A stretch of DNA of 64,000 nt from Rhynchospora pubera (Eukaryota; Streptophyta; Magnoliopsida; Poales; Cyperaceae), in contig CM051460.1 of NCBI GenBank assembly GCA_028095005.1, positions 74,479,676 through 74,543,675 on the forward strand. The letters run 5' to 3'. The notes beneath the pieces are model-generated. The model ran no database searches and was not told the DNA's origin. It worked only from the letters and a program-made list of their open reading frames with translations. Position numbers and translations under genes: made by a program. Below are positions 36,799-49,023 of the stretch, in pieces; the first letter of the stretch is position 1, and each line of letters starts with the position of its first letter.

Positions 36799-37647
36799 AC
36801 CTCAACTTGCATAATTAAGCATGTCATATAATCACATCTCATGAGATTATGTAAAACATAAAGAAAATGCATAGAAAGAAAACTTACTTAACACCACAAA
36901 CCATAATGTTTTGGTACTAAAATCAACACCATACACATGCTCAATTATGAAATCTAACACCAAAAGAAAATTTCACAAGTACTAGTTATTGTCAAGATTT
37001 GAAGTATATTAAAGCATCATGGAGCAATCATTTGTGTCCCCTTCTAGGAACAACAAATATGCATGTGTCAATCCCCTAGACTGCACCATTGCATTGATTC
37101 TCTACATAGATCACTTTACTTCATATTTATGACAATCAAAATGCTATGTTACATAACCAACATCAAGGTAGTAACATTCAAGCAATTTGCAATTTTAGTA
37201 TTTCATCCAAGTTTAGAAACATTTCTTCTTGTATATCAAGTCCACAACAATTATCTCTTAGTATTTATACAATTACTTGACTATGTCATCAAGCTTGACC
37301 AATTTGAGCAACATTCGTTAAGAAACGAACGACACAAGACAATGAAGTTTGCTTGCACATGCTCTCACCAATTACAAAGCAAGCAAGTTAACTCTAACAC
37401 TTATTGCTCAAATGTCAACTTATGACTCTCTTTATGCAACTCAAAATTTTTTTGACCTCATGTGAAGATGCAGCCCCCAAGGCGCTTCATTAACTTGTCA
37501 AAAATTTATTAAGCTTGCAAATTAATATAGTCAATAATTATCAATACTATCATCAGAGATTAAGTTAAGTTGTACTAATACAAGAAAAACAACTAATCTT
37601 GCTCAGCAATAGAATGCGAGTGGATTTGTTGCGGGTCAGTGAACGCC
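36799..37647. other. Host repeat right of the second solo LTR
   Basis: AT-rich sequence continuing the interrupted element. The 120-codon frame at 37063 shows no recognisable domain. Confidence 0.4.
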
Positions 37648-37678
37648 AGCGGTCCGCTACCAAATCTAGCGGCCCGCT
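37648..37678. repeat. 20-bp-phased palindromes, cluster 4
   Basis: AGCGGTCCGCTA (core 37650) and AGCGGCCCGCTA (core 37670) are exactly 20 bp apart. They lie near the right end of the interrupted repeat. Confidence 0.8.
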
Positions 37679-38118
37679 ACACTATCCTTACTCAATTTGT
37701 TTCTAACTTTTCACAATTTCTTTTGAGATTTCTCATTAAATGTGATGGTCTCAAGTCCATCCTGATTCTCTGCAAGATAATGAGATATTATAATACCACA
37801 GCGATAATTTAGTAAATTATTTAAATTTTTAATCGGTTTATTAAATTTTCAGTAACGTCGGTGCTGAATCAGGATTTTAGCGTGCTAGAAATAATTTTAG
37901 TAAATTTTTAATCAGGATTTTATGTGAAATAATTTTCCGTGCTAGAAAAATTACATCCGCCTACTGACGCTACGAATAAATCCTCTAGGCTAATTTATTT
38001 TTTTGCGTGCCTGTTTAATCTTACCACGCTAAGCTGAGGGTCTACGGCTCTACGCACTCGATAATCCAAATTCTAGTAGTGATAATAAGTAGTGTATGTA
38101 GGTATGTACCAGAATACC
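37679..38118. other. AT-rich spacer
   Basis: Repeated TTTAGTAAATT / AATCAGGATTTT phrases between 37.80 and 37.95 kb suggest degenerate repeat DNA. No gene seen. Confidence 0.4.
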
Positions 38119-38119
38119 A

Positions 38120-38341
38120 GAGTGTTTGGATGAGCCATGAATAAGGAATAAGGATAAGAAATTTCGGTATGTGCGTGCTTATCCAAATTTTTTATTCTTA
38201 TACCATGATTTTGTTAGTATAAGAATAAGAGTCCAAATTTTTTATTCTTGTATTGTTTGAGTTGCACAAGAATAAAAATAAGTACGCATACCGAAATTTT
38301 TTATTCTTATTCTTTATTCTAAACTTATCCAAACACACCCT
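38120..38341. mobile_element. MITE-like element with GAGTGTTTGGAT ends, ~222 bp
   Basis: The left end GAGTGTTTGGAT is inverted at the right as ATCCAAACACACCC. Longer inner arms pair as well: AAATTTCGGTATGTGCGTGC near 38161 with GTACGCATACCGAAATTT near 38282. TTATTCTTAT-rich interior, no coding. A target duplication could not be fixed. Ends resemble PIF/Harbinger-type plant MITEs. Confidence 0.75.
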
Positions 38342-38718
38342 AAAGGAGGAGAAGTCTCTTTATAGTCGGTTCTAATTTGTATTAGAAATTTAGAATTCAT
38401 CTTTAATAAAACGGGGTAGAAAATGCCCTATTTCAAAAAAAAATATTTAAATTTTATGTGTATATGTGCAAGAGAACCAGTAATAATTAGCGCACAGTCA
38501 GATTCAAAGAGATCCAGAGATAAAAAAGAAGAAAATCAAAATTACAAATTGATATGAGTATAAAAAATAAATTGACATGGCGAGCCATTTGATTTCTTGC
38601 AGGCATAAAATATTACAATGAGCAATATTTGACGGTCTATTAACCTACCGAACACTTTTTAACATAAGAAACACCTCTCTCTCTCTCAATATATATATAT
38701 ATATATTTTAAGAAAGGA

Positions 38719-39104
38719 TTCAATCAAAACGCTTTGACCGGAGTCCCGATTAAATTCCGTCAGTTTTTAATTTTGAAAGTTCAAATGACCGATCCGAACC
38801 GTCAAATATGATCTCCATATTAAAATCTCCTTGTCGACCAAAATTTTTATTTTTTTGAAATTTTTAAGTATTTTTTCGGATTTTCAAAAACAGTAATTTT
38901 TTAGGGTTAAGAACAAATTAGATTAACGATTTTTGAAAATTCGAAAAAAATGCTTAAAAAATTCCAAAAAAAATAAAAATTTTGGTCTGTAAGGAGATTT
39001 CAATATGGAGATCATATTTGATGGTTTGAATCGGTAATTTGAATTTTCAAAATTGAGATCTAACGAAATTTAACCGAGACTCCAGTCAAAACGCTTTGAT
39101 TGAA
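38719..39104. mobile_element. MITE-like element with ~190-bp inverted arms
   Basis: The left arm begins TTCAATCAAAACGCTTTGAC. The right arm ends with the inverted match GTCAAAACGCTTTGATTGAA. Pairing continues with few mismatches almost to the centre, including TATGATCTCCATATT on the left and AATATGGAGATCATA on the right. The whole element would fold into one long hairpin. No coding capacity. Mutator-type origin is possible, but no target duplication was identified. Confidence 0.85.
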
Positions 39105-39133
39105 AGCTTCCTCTGTATATATTTGAAACAATT

Positions 39134-39670
39134 TTACCATATGAGAAATGATAACAGAGACGCCAGCACCGCTCCAGCCAGCAAACACGGACAACAAAGC
39201 CCAATTAAAGTCACTAATTCCCGTACATACGTCGCCTCGCATTTATCTCTAATGAGATTGAATAATGCACAATAATTATCCCAAATTAAGATATGAATGT
39301 ACATGTATGGACCTATCAAAATAACCGAAAAAAAACAAATAACAATATTATTCCATCCTAAATAAAACCCTGAGCAAAAACAAGAAAAGAAAAGGCAGCA
39401 GAGCCAAGAAGCGTTGACTAACAATTGTGGCACTTCTTTTCTGTGATCGATCAAGAATGAAATAAACTTCATGGCATACATCGCCAATGCCACAGTGACT
39501 GAAATAAAGTAAACAACGGATGGAACTTTTATGCCGCTCAACCATTCTAGCGCTTCTTCAATGTGCTGACTCAAGAATGACATATACACCGCCTCAGCAA
39601 TCTTCCCCACAACAGTCGTTGCCACAGTACCTGCAATGAAGGAGCCAGCGGACAGGACCCACCTTGGCAT
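39134..39670 (-). CDS. Small multi-pass membrane protein of unknown function
   Basis: The ATG at 39668-39670 opens a 178-residue single-exon frame beginning MPRWVLSAGSFIAG. An in-frame stop lies upstream at 39725-39727, so ATG is the natural start; extension to a GTG at 39706 would add only 12 residues. Hydrophobic segments near residues 4-25, 46-70, 82-101, 103-124 and 143-176 suggest four to five membrane spans. The short loops are charged (LIDHRKEVPQ, LIRDKCEATYVRE). Cys-rich spans (WLCCLFFSCFCSGF, GLCCPCLL) are notable and could be lipidated or redox-active, which is inference. I do not recognise a family. The intact frame in an area of decayed repeats, plus a CT/GA-rich leader upstream, supports a real gene. 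A missed 5' exon is possible. Confidence 0.7.
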   Translation of the reverse strand: MPRWVLSAGSFIAGTVATTVVGKIAEAVYMSFLSQHIEEALEWLSGIKVPSVVYFISVTVALAMYAMKFISFLIDHRKEVPQLLVNASWLCCLFFSCFCSGFYLGWNNIVICFFSVILIGPYMYIHILIWDNYCALFNLIRDKCEATYVRELVTLIGLCCPCLLAGAVLASLLSFLIW

Positions 39671-39960
39671 CTTGATATTATAGATCTGCTGTTCTGTTCC
39701 TTCCACAGAGTAAGTTTTTTTTCCTCAGAAAGAAATACTCAAATAGAGATCTTTAATTGGGAAACGGAAATTGGAGACCAATGGCAACAGATCCACACAG
39801 AGAGCGAGCGAGAGAGAGAGAGAGAGATGAAAATTGAATTGAGAAACAGAGATTGCTAACTGATTGTATCTGTAAAAAAGATGAATAAAGCGCACTAGAT
39901 TTAGATCTGAAGCTGCAACAAAGTGGTGAAAGAGTTGAATAGAACTCTATGGAGATGACT
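39671..39960 (-). promoter_or_regulatory. Leader and promoter region of the membrane-protein gene
   Basis: Upstream on the minus strand is a CT-microsatellite (GA run at 39807-39828 on the plus strand), as is common in plant 5' leaders. No unambiguous TATA box was fixed. Confidence 0.4.
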
Positions 39961-41380
39961 TAGAAGTCTTCAAAAAATAATATTAAAATCTAAAGGTAAC
40001 TCAACCCAGATACCGTGTGGCATTGACAAAATGACAAGTAGAGAAGGCCATTATAGCCCCAAAAATTAAAAATAATATTAAAATATTAACAAATTTCGAA
40101 AATAATCCTAAAATAATCGAAACTTTTTAACTAGTATCACGATATCGGTTTTCGAAAAAATGAGACCAGCGTTTTCTTTAAATTTTAGTGATTTATGAAA
40201 TAAAATAATGATTATTTTTATTATTTTAATTAATTTGAAATAAATATTAATATATATTATTGATGAAAAAGATTATATATATTTATTTTGAGCATATTTA
40301 TAACAAAGATAATATATATTACTTATTACAATAATTATTTGTATTTATGTTTTTGTCTAAATGAATAGTTTCTCAGAATTGATTTGTTAAATATTTTGGT
40401 GATTTTTCATTTTTTTTTCTCTATTAGGAGTTAGATTATCAAAAAAATACACCGCTCAATGGCTCATACTAGTTCTAAACTATTAACAGATACATTACAC
40501 CGGGAAAAGACAACCGTACATGTACGTACCGATCCCCAAGAAGTACTAGTACCCGGTGCTCACAGTCCCCGATCTAATCGGTACATATTGGACAACTTTA
40601 ATTTGGACCGTACAGAAATCGCCGGTCATACACCATCTTCCTCATAGTCACCAAAACCGGTACCACTTCTGCTGTGATAAGACCAGACTGCATCTATCGT
40701 CCCCCTAATTGTCTGGTTGGATGTTTGTTTGTGGTTGGTTGAGGAGTTGTTTTTTTTTTTTTTTTTTTTGAGTTTTTACTTTGTCTGCCTCTGTTTTTTT
40801 TTTTTTTTTTTGATGATAATGTCTGCCTCTGTGGAATAAGCAGTGGAGTATAGTTGGTAGAAATTACGGTTGTGTAGTGTTTACTTTGCTCAGATAAGCA
40901 GTGGAGTTTTTACTTTTTTTTTTTCCCTGTATGAATTTCATTTTGTTATAAAATGGAATGGTGGCGTTGCCACTTTTTTTTTTTAAAAAAAAAAAAATCA
41001 CCGTCTCGCAGCATCCAATTATTAGTGAATTAGACAAAGCTTCAAATCAATACCGAATACTTAGGTAATATACTAGCTAATATTATGTACAATAATTATC
41101 CATCTGCATTAGCATGTTCATTGTATAGAACCTTCTGTTTACCTCTAATTTTTGCCACATGAGAAAATTTCAACAATTCGCAAGACGGTGAAAATGGGGC
41201 CCATGAATGTATGTCGGGTCCCGCCTCTTAGAAGGAGGGGGTCAATTTTTGGAGCAAAAGACGCGCTTGGACTCAAACCATAATATCGATATTAATATTA
41301 ATATTAATGCAGTTCGCCATATGACTGTGTTAATTTAATATTTAATATTCAATATTAATAGAAGAAAAGGTGATATAAAT
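39961..41380. other. AT-rich spacer with poly(T) tracts and T11A13
   Basis: Holds long T runs near 40750-40770, 40795-40812 and 40916-40924. A T11A13 tract lies at 40974-40997, and ATATTAAT repeats near 41.29-41.36 kb. GTCTGCCTCTG and GCAGTGGAGT each occur twice between the T runs, so local slippage duplication is likely. The 62-codon frame at 40459 has no recognised domain. Confidence 0.5.
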
Positions 41381-44300
41381 ATCATGGATGATTAGGAAAA
41401 GCAAGAAGCTAGAAGGATGCAACAAGAAAGCGTGAATAAATCAATTATGTGAATTATTCTATGAATCTTAGAAGAATTCATTTAATTAGCTTAAAATTCC
41501 AAAAAATGAAAAATTCATGACCATCAGGTGTTTCAAATTTTTATGAAAAAGTATATAAATTTTCACAACCAAATAACAATGGGAAGGCCTTCAATTAATT
41601 TGGAATCATTTGGTGCTTATTGAAATTCAATTAAAAACTGAAAATGGACAGCTCCATTAAGAAGGAAATGGAGAGGATCGGACGACAACCTCCATCTCCA
41701 ATCCGATATGTCATATGTCCATCGCTCTCCTCGCAGATGTCGATCCACGGTTGGCTCTCCCACGCATAACCCCACCTGTCAGCCGTTTGGTTCTCTCACA
41801 CGTGGCGCGCTCCTATTCTCCTCTCTAATCTGTTGACGGGCCCCACAATTAAACAGAAAGAAAAGAAAAAGGAATCGGACGCGAAGCTCTTATCTGCCTC
41901 TGACAAAACCCAATCCGACGATTCCCTCCACCATTGTCGGAATTCTTTATACTGTTGGAAAGCCTGCTTCAAGGAGAGTTTAACGGTACTAATCTCAACC
42001 TCTATGGTGACCTAAGATGCGTCAATTTCGATGAAGAAGCCCCAGAGCAGTGTGACAGTGAAAATCGAAATTGAAGCCATTGGAGATATGGGAGCTCAGT
42101 GTGCTTGTGCATACAGATTCGTGAAGATCTTGAGAACATGAATGTGCCGACAATTTGATTCAAAAGCAAGAAGGAAAGTCGAATCACCAATGGAAACCAT
42201 GGCTTGGTCGAGCACTGGTCATACATGCACTAAACAATGAATTATGGTTTAATTGATAGTTAAGGCATGTTAAACATGGCCTAATAATGCTCTAAACATG
42301 AGAAATAAGCGCTGATGAAGTTTAAAAGTGACTGGAGGCAATATTGCTTTCGGATTGAACTTGAGAGGAACAAAAGTGAAAGAAGTACAGGGAGCATGTT
42401 CTCTCACTGGTCCCCTCCTTCCAGGCGCTCTCTAAGTCCAGATAGGGACAAAATTGAAAGAGCTTGTTCCCCAAGGAGTATCTCGCAGCCATCTGATGGT
42501 GATCAAAAGGCTCAGTTATATGATAATGAAGGAGGCAGCACACCATTCTGCAAAATGAAGCAAATATTAATCTCTAAGTAACATGGATGAGATATTACAA
42601 CACGGTTAAGCAAGGTAACACAATTTTGCAATGAAGCATGATGGCTTATTGAACATCATAAAAATCAGATCTTGTGAGTCTTTGGAAGCATTGCCCAGTT
42701 GCAACTCCAACTACTTGGTAAGCTGAAATTAAGGAAATAAAATGCCTCTTGATGATCATATCAAATCTGAACCATCCATCAAATAAATCAAGCGCCTGAA
42801 TTATGTTTCACAGGGAAAATCAAGCATGAGAGCCATGTATTACATCCAGGGACAAAATGGGAAATTGGATGCTTAAACGGCTACATGAGACCTCTCCATC
42901 CATGAAACCAACAGCAGGGTACAAAATGCAGTTGAGAAATGCCTCTCATACCCTTGCTGCCGCCCCCAATTGCTGCACTACTGAATATGCCAACTGCTGA
43001 ACCTTGGCGCCAAGGAATGGAAATAGCCAAGCAATAACAGCAAGTATACTCTCTCTCACTCAAATTGCCAAGTGGCAGTAAGCCCTCCCCCAAGTCAAAA
43101 TGGAACCAACGAAACACTGCCACCACAGCACCAAAGGCTTTTCAGTGAAGGTTGGTAAGTTGGATCGGTGTTATGAAATCTAAAGGTGAGAATAATTGAA
43201 ACCTATGGTGAACTCAGCAGCCAACATGGCACAAGTGAGAAACACAAGCCCAAATCAGCATGCCACCCCCATGCTTGCTAAACCATCAAATGCCACATGT
43301 CAAAGCACTATTGGTGAGTGCAATTGACCAGTAAAGGAAGAGAAGTGAAGAAGGAATACCCATGGCAGCCATACAGGAGCCATTGGATCAAAACCCTAAC
43401 TCCATGACTCATCTTCACCCTACAACGAAAACCATCCACATATTCACAATTTCAGCCCATGGTTTTGCCAAGAGAACTTGTTCCCCACGGCTCTACATCA
43501 GCCACTGGATCAAAATGAATGGTAAGATGTGCATGATTCAACCCCATGGAAACCCTAATGCCAAGCCTATATAAAGACATGAAGACTGAAGATTAAAAAA
43601 GCCTCCACCTACCCCAGGCTTACCATATACACTGAAGCTCTGCCTCCATCCTTGGTTAGGTCAGAACAGAAGAGAGAAAGCTTTGTAATTTCGTCGAGCA
43701 GTTAGCTTGTAATAGGAAATAGAAGAAAAGAAGAGAGAAGAGAGAGCCTAGGTAGCTTTGTCTTGTAAACCATCCTTTTCACATATCAATAAAGAGATTT
43801 TGATCTTCAATTGCTGTTTTGATTGGCGTTTGAGTTAGCCCAGCCACCAAACAATGGTGGTCTGGTGCCATATTGCTATTTCATATTTATTTCATATTTT
43901 TGCATCTCACATCTGCATCTGACATAAGATAAAAGTGACTTAAAACAAGTAAAAAGGGTTTGTGCATCTGTTAAAGCACAAGGACAGCAGGTTGAGACAG
44001 CCGCCATGGCCAGACCTCAAGCTCGCTCCATCAACATACTTGAGAAGAAAACCCACCTCCCAGAGACCACTACTCGACAAAGAGAGGAGGAAGGATCTGC
44101 TCGACTCACCTGAGAGGCAAACCCACATGCCAGGAGGCGCAATTTTGCGGAGCAAGTCCAGCCATGGTGAAGATCACAAACCAAGATGGGCCCTGCCAAC
44201 CACAAGTCAAATGGAGAAATTGAGGTCATAGAAGTGAAGAGGAAGAAGAGACGATCATGGGGGACTCAACGACGCTCGAAATGATGGACGGGTGACGCGA

Positions 44301-45248
44301 GTCAACGGCGAAGAGTCGCTGCGTCGTCGAGTCAAAGGCAACGGAAGAAAGAAAATCGAGAGAAGAAGAAGAAGTTGACCTGTTGACTGCACGAATCTTG
44401 AAGCCAACAGATGGATGGATTTCACTAGCAACGGTTCAAAAGATAGTGTTTCGTTTTGATCTCTTGCGACTACAAATCTCCAAGACACCAGATATGGGTC
44501 AGAAAATTCAAGGGAATAAAGTTGTTGCACAAATGGCCATACCAATAGAAGCACAGAAAGAGAAAGTCCAACCAAGTAAAAGGACCAACCTGGATAAACC
44601 TGGTGCACCACAATACTGCATGGACCATGGGACTCATCAACCGAACCCAAGTCTGACTTGAGCCCGACATAGACTCCGCCCGGTTCATTGGCACGTGTGT
44701 AAACCAACAGGCTCAGTCAACTTAACCTCAGCGTCTCTTTCTGATCTGCTGCGACTCAATCCGTGTGGCCAGCGCTGTTGCATGTCTCAAGTCAACCTCT
44801 CCTGCTGACGTGGACGACCCAGAAGCTGACACCTCAACCTCTTTAATGACATGGACCAATCAAAGAATCTGCAGCAAACCAGAACTTCAAAAATACATTA
44901 AAAATAGCCAGAAAATCAGAAAAATTCGCATAAAATACCAAAATGTCCAGAAAATTATGAAGGACACTTCTATCTGACACACTATAATCAAAAACCCGAG
45001 TTAAGAGTCATTTTTACTAAAAGTCCATAAAACTTTTAAAATATCATAAAAATAAATAATAAATAAATATAAACATGATTATAAACTAATATTGTTATTA
45101 AAGGACAGTAGGGATTCTTGGATAGCAGATATTCTTCAGAACTAAACCTAAGTCCAAAATCCAGAACCAAATGATGAAGTCTCAACAAGACCTAAACATA
45201 GAAATCCAGAACGAAGACCAAAAATCAAGAAACTAAAATCCAAATACC
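41381..45248 (+). mobile_element. LTR-retroelement-like remnant, left part
   Basis: Non-coding sequence with LTR-type transcription signals. A TATA box sits in CCTATATAAAGAC (43568), then a CT/purine-rich leader. A poly(A) signal CAATAAAGAG (AATAAA 43788-43793) lies about 220 bp downstream. A small hairpin CCACC-AAACAA-TGGTGG follows near 43.85 kb. The 42.3-44.9 kb frames lack gag or pol motifs. It is interrupted at 45249 by the 9.5-kb element and resumes at 54742. Boundaries are uncertain. Confidence 0.5.
43568..43574 (+). promoter_or_regulatory. TATA box of the LTR-like remnant
   Basis: TATATAAAG in CCTATATAAAGAC, about 220 bp before an AATAAA signal, the usual layout of a plant LTR U3-R region. 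Confidence 0.5.
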
Positions 45249-45253
45249 AACAT

Positions 45254-48200
45254 TATCATACCCTGAATTTCTACCGTCTCTAAATTTCTAGTAAAATTTT
45301 ACTAGTGCATGACTGAATTCCCAATTTGATTAATATTGCTTTCTGAATTTAAAAGTTTATATGTATAGCCTACTTTATTAGAATTGATTTATGAAATCTT
45401 TGGAAACTTTATTGTTGCATTTTATAAATTCTGTTGATTTTTTTTTGTTTCATTTGTACTAGAATCAATTACTTGGATTATTATTTACGAGACCATTAGT
45501 TGAAATAAAGAAATGGCATTTTTCTTCCTTGACCTATATTTGTAGGAGATGAGAAAATCAATTACAACTCATTTGCTCCTTTACTTTGGTTCATTCCGTT
45601 GTGTATTTATGACATAGGGCCTACTTATCAATGTAGTCAATAGTTTAATTATTTAGTTGTGCACCTTGTCCAAATGAGCTTAAAAAAAAAAAAAAATCAG
45701 ACCTTGGGCTTGGAGAAACCTTTCTCCATCCCTTCTGGACGTTTCTTTTCTTACTTTATTTTAGTTCACAACTTTACTCAGTAAGTTCTACCTCTTCCCT
45801 TGTACGGTGAATAAAATCCCATCCGAAAAAAAAGTTAAAGAAAATTAGAATTTTCTTTGTAGAACAAGTGCTCTCTCTCTCTCGGAAGTTTTCGCTAAAC
45901 TGGAATTTTTTGAAGTCGGGTCTATTTTGAATCCTCTCCAAGTACGATCTCGATTGAGTAAGAATTTATATCTAATTTTATTAATTCAAGTGATTTTAAC
46001 AACCTTGGTGTTATCAATTAGTAATTTTATGATGTACTATTGACATTGATCTTGAAAAGAATGGAATCTAGGGTTTCATGAAATTTTAGAATTTAGATCT
46101 TTCCATCAGTTATTTGCAATGGTTGATTGAAAACTGAAATTGATTGTGAGACCGAGTTTAATTTCTTAATCTCTTGAAATTTCTTTTAACTTTAGTATAG
46201 AAAGTCGTCCTTATATAAATTTCAGCAATATTTTTGGGCTTTCTCGTAAATTTTTCTATGGCTGGACTTTTAGTTCATTATTTCTTTTTGGGTTTTAGTA
46301 ATCTTACAAGGATTGTGTAAAAACTATTTCATAGAAAGAGCTCTTTTTGCAAAATAAATTAATTTGGTTTTCTTAATTGCTAGAACTTCAATAAGTACTG
46401 CTTCTTGATTTTATTGTATATTTCAATTAATGAAATGGAGTAATTAGAATGGTTGTTTAACCAGTAAATTAGTTGGACCTTGAGGAATAAGTACCAAAAT
46501 GATAATTAGCAATGATTATGTACAACTCTTATCCTAATTAGGAATTCTGGTATAAATTAACTAAACTAGCACCTATCATCATGGGGCCGTCAGTGTCCAG
46601 TGTGCTGTTGCTACAGTGCCAGTCACTATTCAACGCCCCACTGTTTCACTGGTGAGCGTCATCCATTGTTAGTGGCAGGAGCCGTTCTCAACACCACGTG
46701 TTGCTTCACAACATCATTGTTTTATTGTTGTGTTACTTGCCAGTATTGTTGACCATTGTTTTGTCTCAAAATCACTCATTAATATTGTTAATTAACATGA
46801 AACTTAGTGTTCTACAAATATATTCTAGCTTGAACATAGAAGAGATATAGTTAAGTTGTAAGATGCATATGCATACATAGTTTGAGCTTTCTGTGAATTT
46901 TGGCAGTAAGCCTAAAAGGAAGAAAATGAGTTCAGATGTGGAGTGTTGTTATAATTGCAATTCTTATTAATATAGTGACGATTCTAAATAGAAAATTGAA
47001 TTTATTTGAGTGTTGAAACTTAAAAGGAAATTTATGTTATTTAGAATCAGGAGGTTATAAAGGAAAATTTAGGAGCAATTGGCAGGACAGAAGCACTGTA
47101 GAACTAGTTTGATTGCTTGCTTTTGCTTTGATTTTTACTGTTGTTTAAGGTACGGATTCCACTTGAGTTTTAAAGTTTATTTTATATATATGCAGATATA
47201 AAGACTTAATTAGCAGTTTGCATGTTGTGTTCATTAATTCTTGCATTCATGAAAATCTGTTATATGTAAATGATGCATGATTGTATAGTGGCATATTGAA
47301 TGGTATCCGATTGAAATGTGATTTGATTGAGATAAGTACAGCTTGTGTGGTTGAGATAGACACTCGTAATGTTTGGAGGTGGAGTCATGACCCATCCTAC
47401 CAAGCACCGTGTAATAAGCGCTTATGTACCGGAACTCAGTAGGTCCAGTCTAGAATGGTCCGGAGTGTGAGTGTTCCCAGCTTGCTTGTACATTTTGATG
47501 ATTTAATTGACTGAATTATGTATGAACTGAATTGGCCGTTGGCATCCATCTTATAAGGTGGTTCGCGGTATTTGAAGGAAATGATTGAAATAATTGACTT
47601 GTGATAAACCAGACTTGCATTTTTACTAATTGTCCAATCAAATGAGCCGGTATTTGTTATACTTGGAATCTGAATTGATATTGAATTGGTGCCGAGCTCA
47701 TATGTCATATTGCATTAACTGGATTAATCTAATCTTGTTATGCTTATTTGAAATTTAAAATAAAAGTAAATGTTTATCTACTTGATTTTTGGATTGTATT
47801 TTAACTCAGTAATGTAATTAGTTTCTAAACTTGTAATTAAAATTCAAGTGGCTGGAACTAAATACCGTACTGAGATAAATTTTATTTATCTCACATCTCC
47901 ACTTTGTGGGTTCCAGGTTAGTGAGCGGGGTCGCGTTTACGGAGGAATAAGCCATTTTTAGTTGTTCACTGGTGAGTGTCATGTGACTTATACCGGTGCT
48001 ATCTATATTATATTTTGTACTAGACCTGTATATTATATAATAGTAGTGTCATAATCTGCTATTTTGGAATGATTTCCAGTTATTGTGCATTTATGTATAT
48101 CATGTAAACATATTATTAGAATCTGAACTGTGTAATGCTAGTGTTAATAATTAACTTCTACTTTTACATGGATATATGTAATTTTCATGGTCAGTATTAT

Positions 48201-49007
48201 GTATATATGTACTCATTTTTTTTAAATCATATGTACTTTTAACTAATGTTCGCCTAGTTGTATGTATGGTTGTATTGGTGTAATTTTTACGTTTATGTAA
48301 ACTGAACCATATCATTTCTAATGCTGGTATCAGTAACTTCTATTTGTTAATGGGTAACTTTCTTGGCCAAACTTATGTATTTGTATTATTTTGAGTATAT
48401 ATATATGTATCTTACTGCTACTCATATAGTTTCTATGCATAATTATATTTGTGTGATTATGTAAACTATAAATTTTGAGATGAATGCATGGTTAGTTGTT
48501 ACTTTTATAATTAAACCTTTATGTTGAAATTGAAGCATCCTTGTACTCTCGTGAGAGTGTGCATATGTGTAACCACATGCTTTTATATATCTGAATTGCA
48601 TACTTCATTAGGATGGTGTCATATGTTTCTATCCTTAGTTACTTTTGTATATTTTTACTGATCAGCAAGCTCTAGGCCTAAGTTATAGCCAACTTGCATT
48701 TTATTTCTTTGAATGTATATGTAAACCATGTGTTTGAATTTTAAGCACGCAGGCATTGTTTGAAAGTGAATATATTTATATATATATGTATGTGATGGTA
48801 TACACTTCTATATTTAAAATGTTAGTCTTGTTATTTTTGTATCCTTCTATCTATTTTATATATAGTTTGCTTTTTGGTTGAAATTATGTACATCCATTCA
48901 TTTTATTAATTTTTTTTGTGGTAGTGAATTAGAGAAAGCCTTGTGTGTGTGCGGAGTAGCTGCACACTCACGGCGACTGTCGACACCCTTGGTCTTGGGG
49001 TGTGACA
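45254..49007 (+). repeat. 5' LTR of the LARD-like element
   Basis: 3,754 bp from TATCATACCC to GGGGTGTGACA. It differs from the 3' LTR by one extra T in the run at ~45430 (nine versus eight). A hairpin GAGATAAAT-TTT-ATTTATCTC lies at 47872-47892, with GTGGGTTCCAGGTT at 47906-47919. The 90-codon minus-strand frame (47436-47708) is repeated identically in the other LTR and has no recognisable domain. Confidence 0.95.
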
Positions 49008-49012
49008 GATAA

Positions 49013-49023
49013 TGGTATCAGAG
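49013..49023 (+). promoter_or_regulatory. Primer-binding site (tRNA-iMet type)
   Basis: TGGTATCAGAG matches the 3' end complement of plant initiator methionine tRNA over 11 bases. It lies five bases after the 5' LTR and marks where minus-strand DNA synthesis begins. Confidence 0.9.

Noticed and set aside
42315..44977. Several 60-150 codon frames in the 42-45 kb region as possible gag fragments
   Set aside because: No zinc knuckle, protease, RT or other motif is visible, and frames overlap on both strands.
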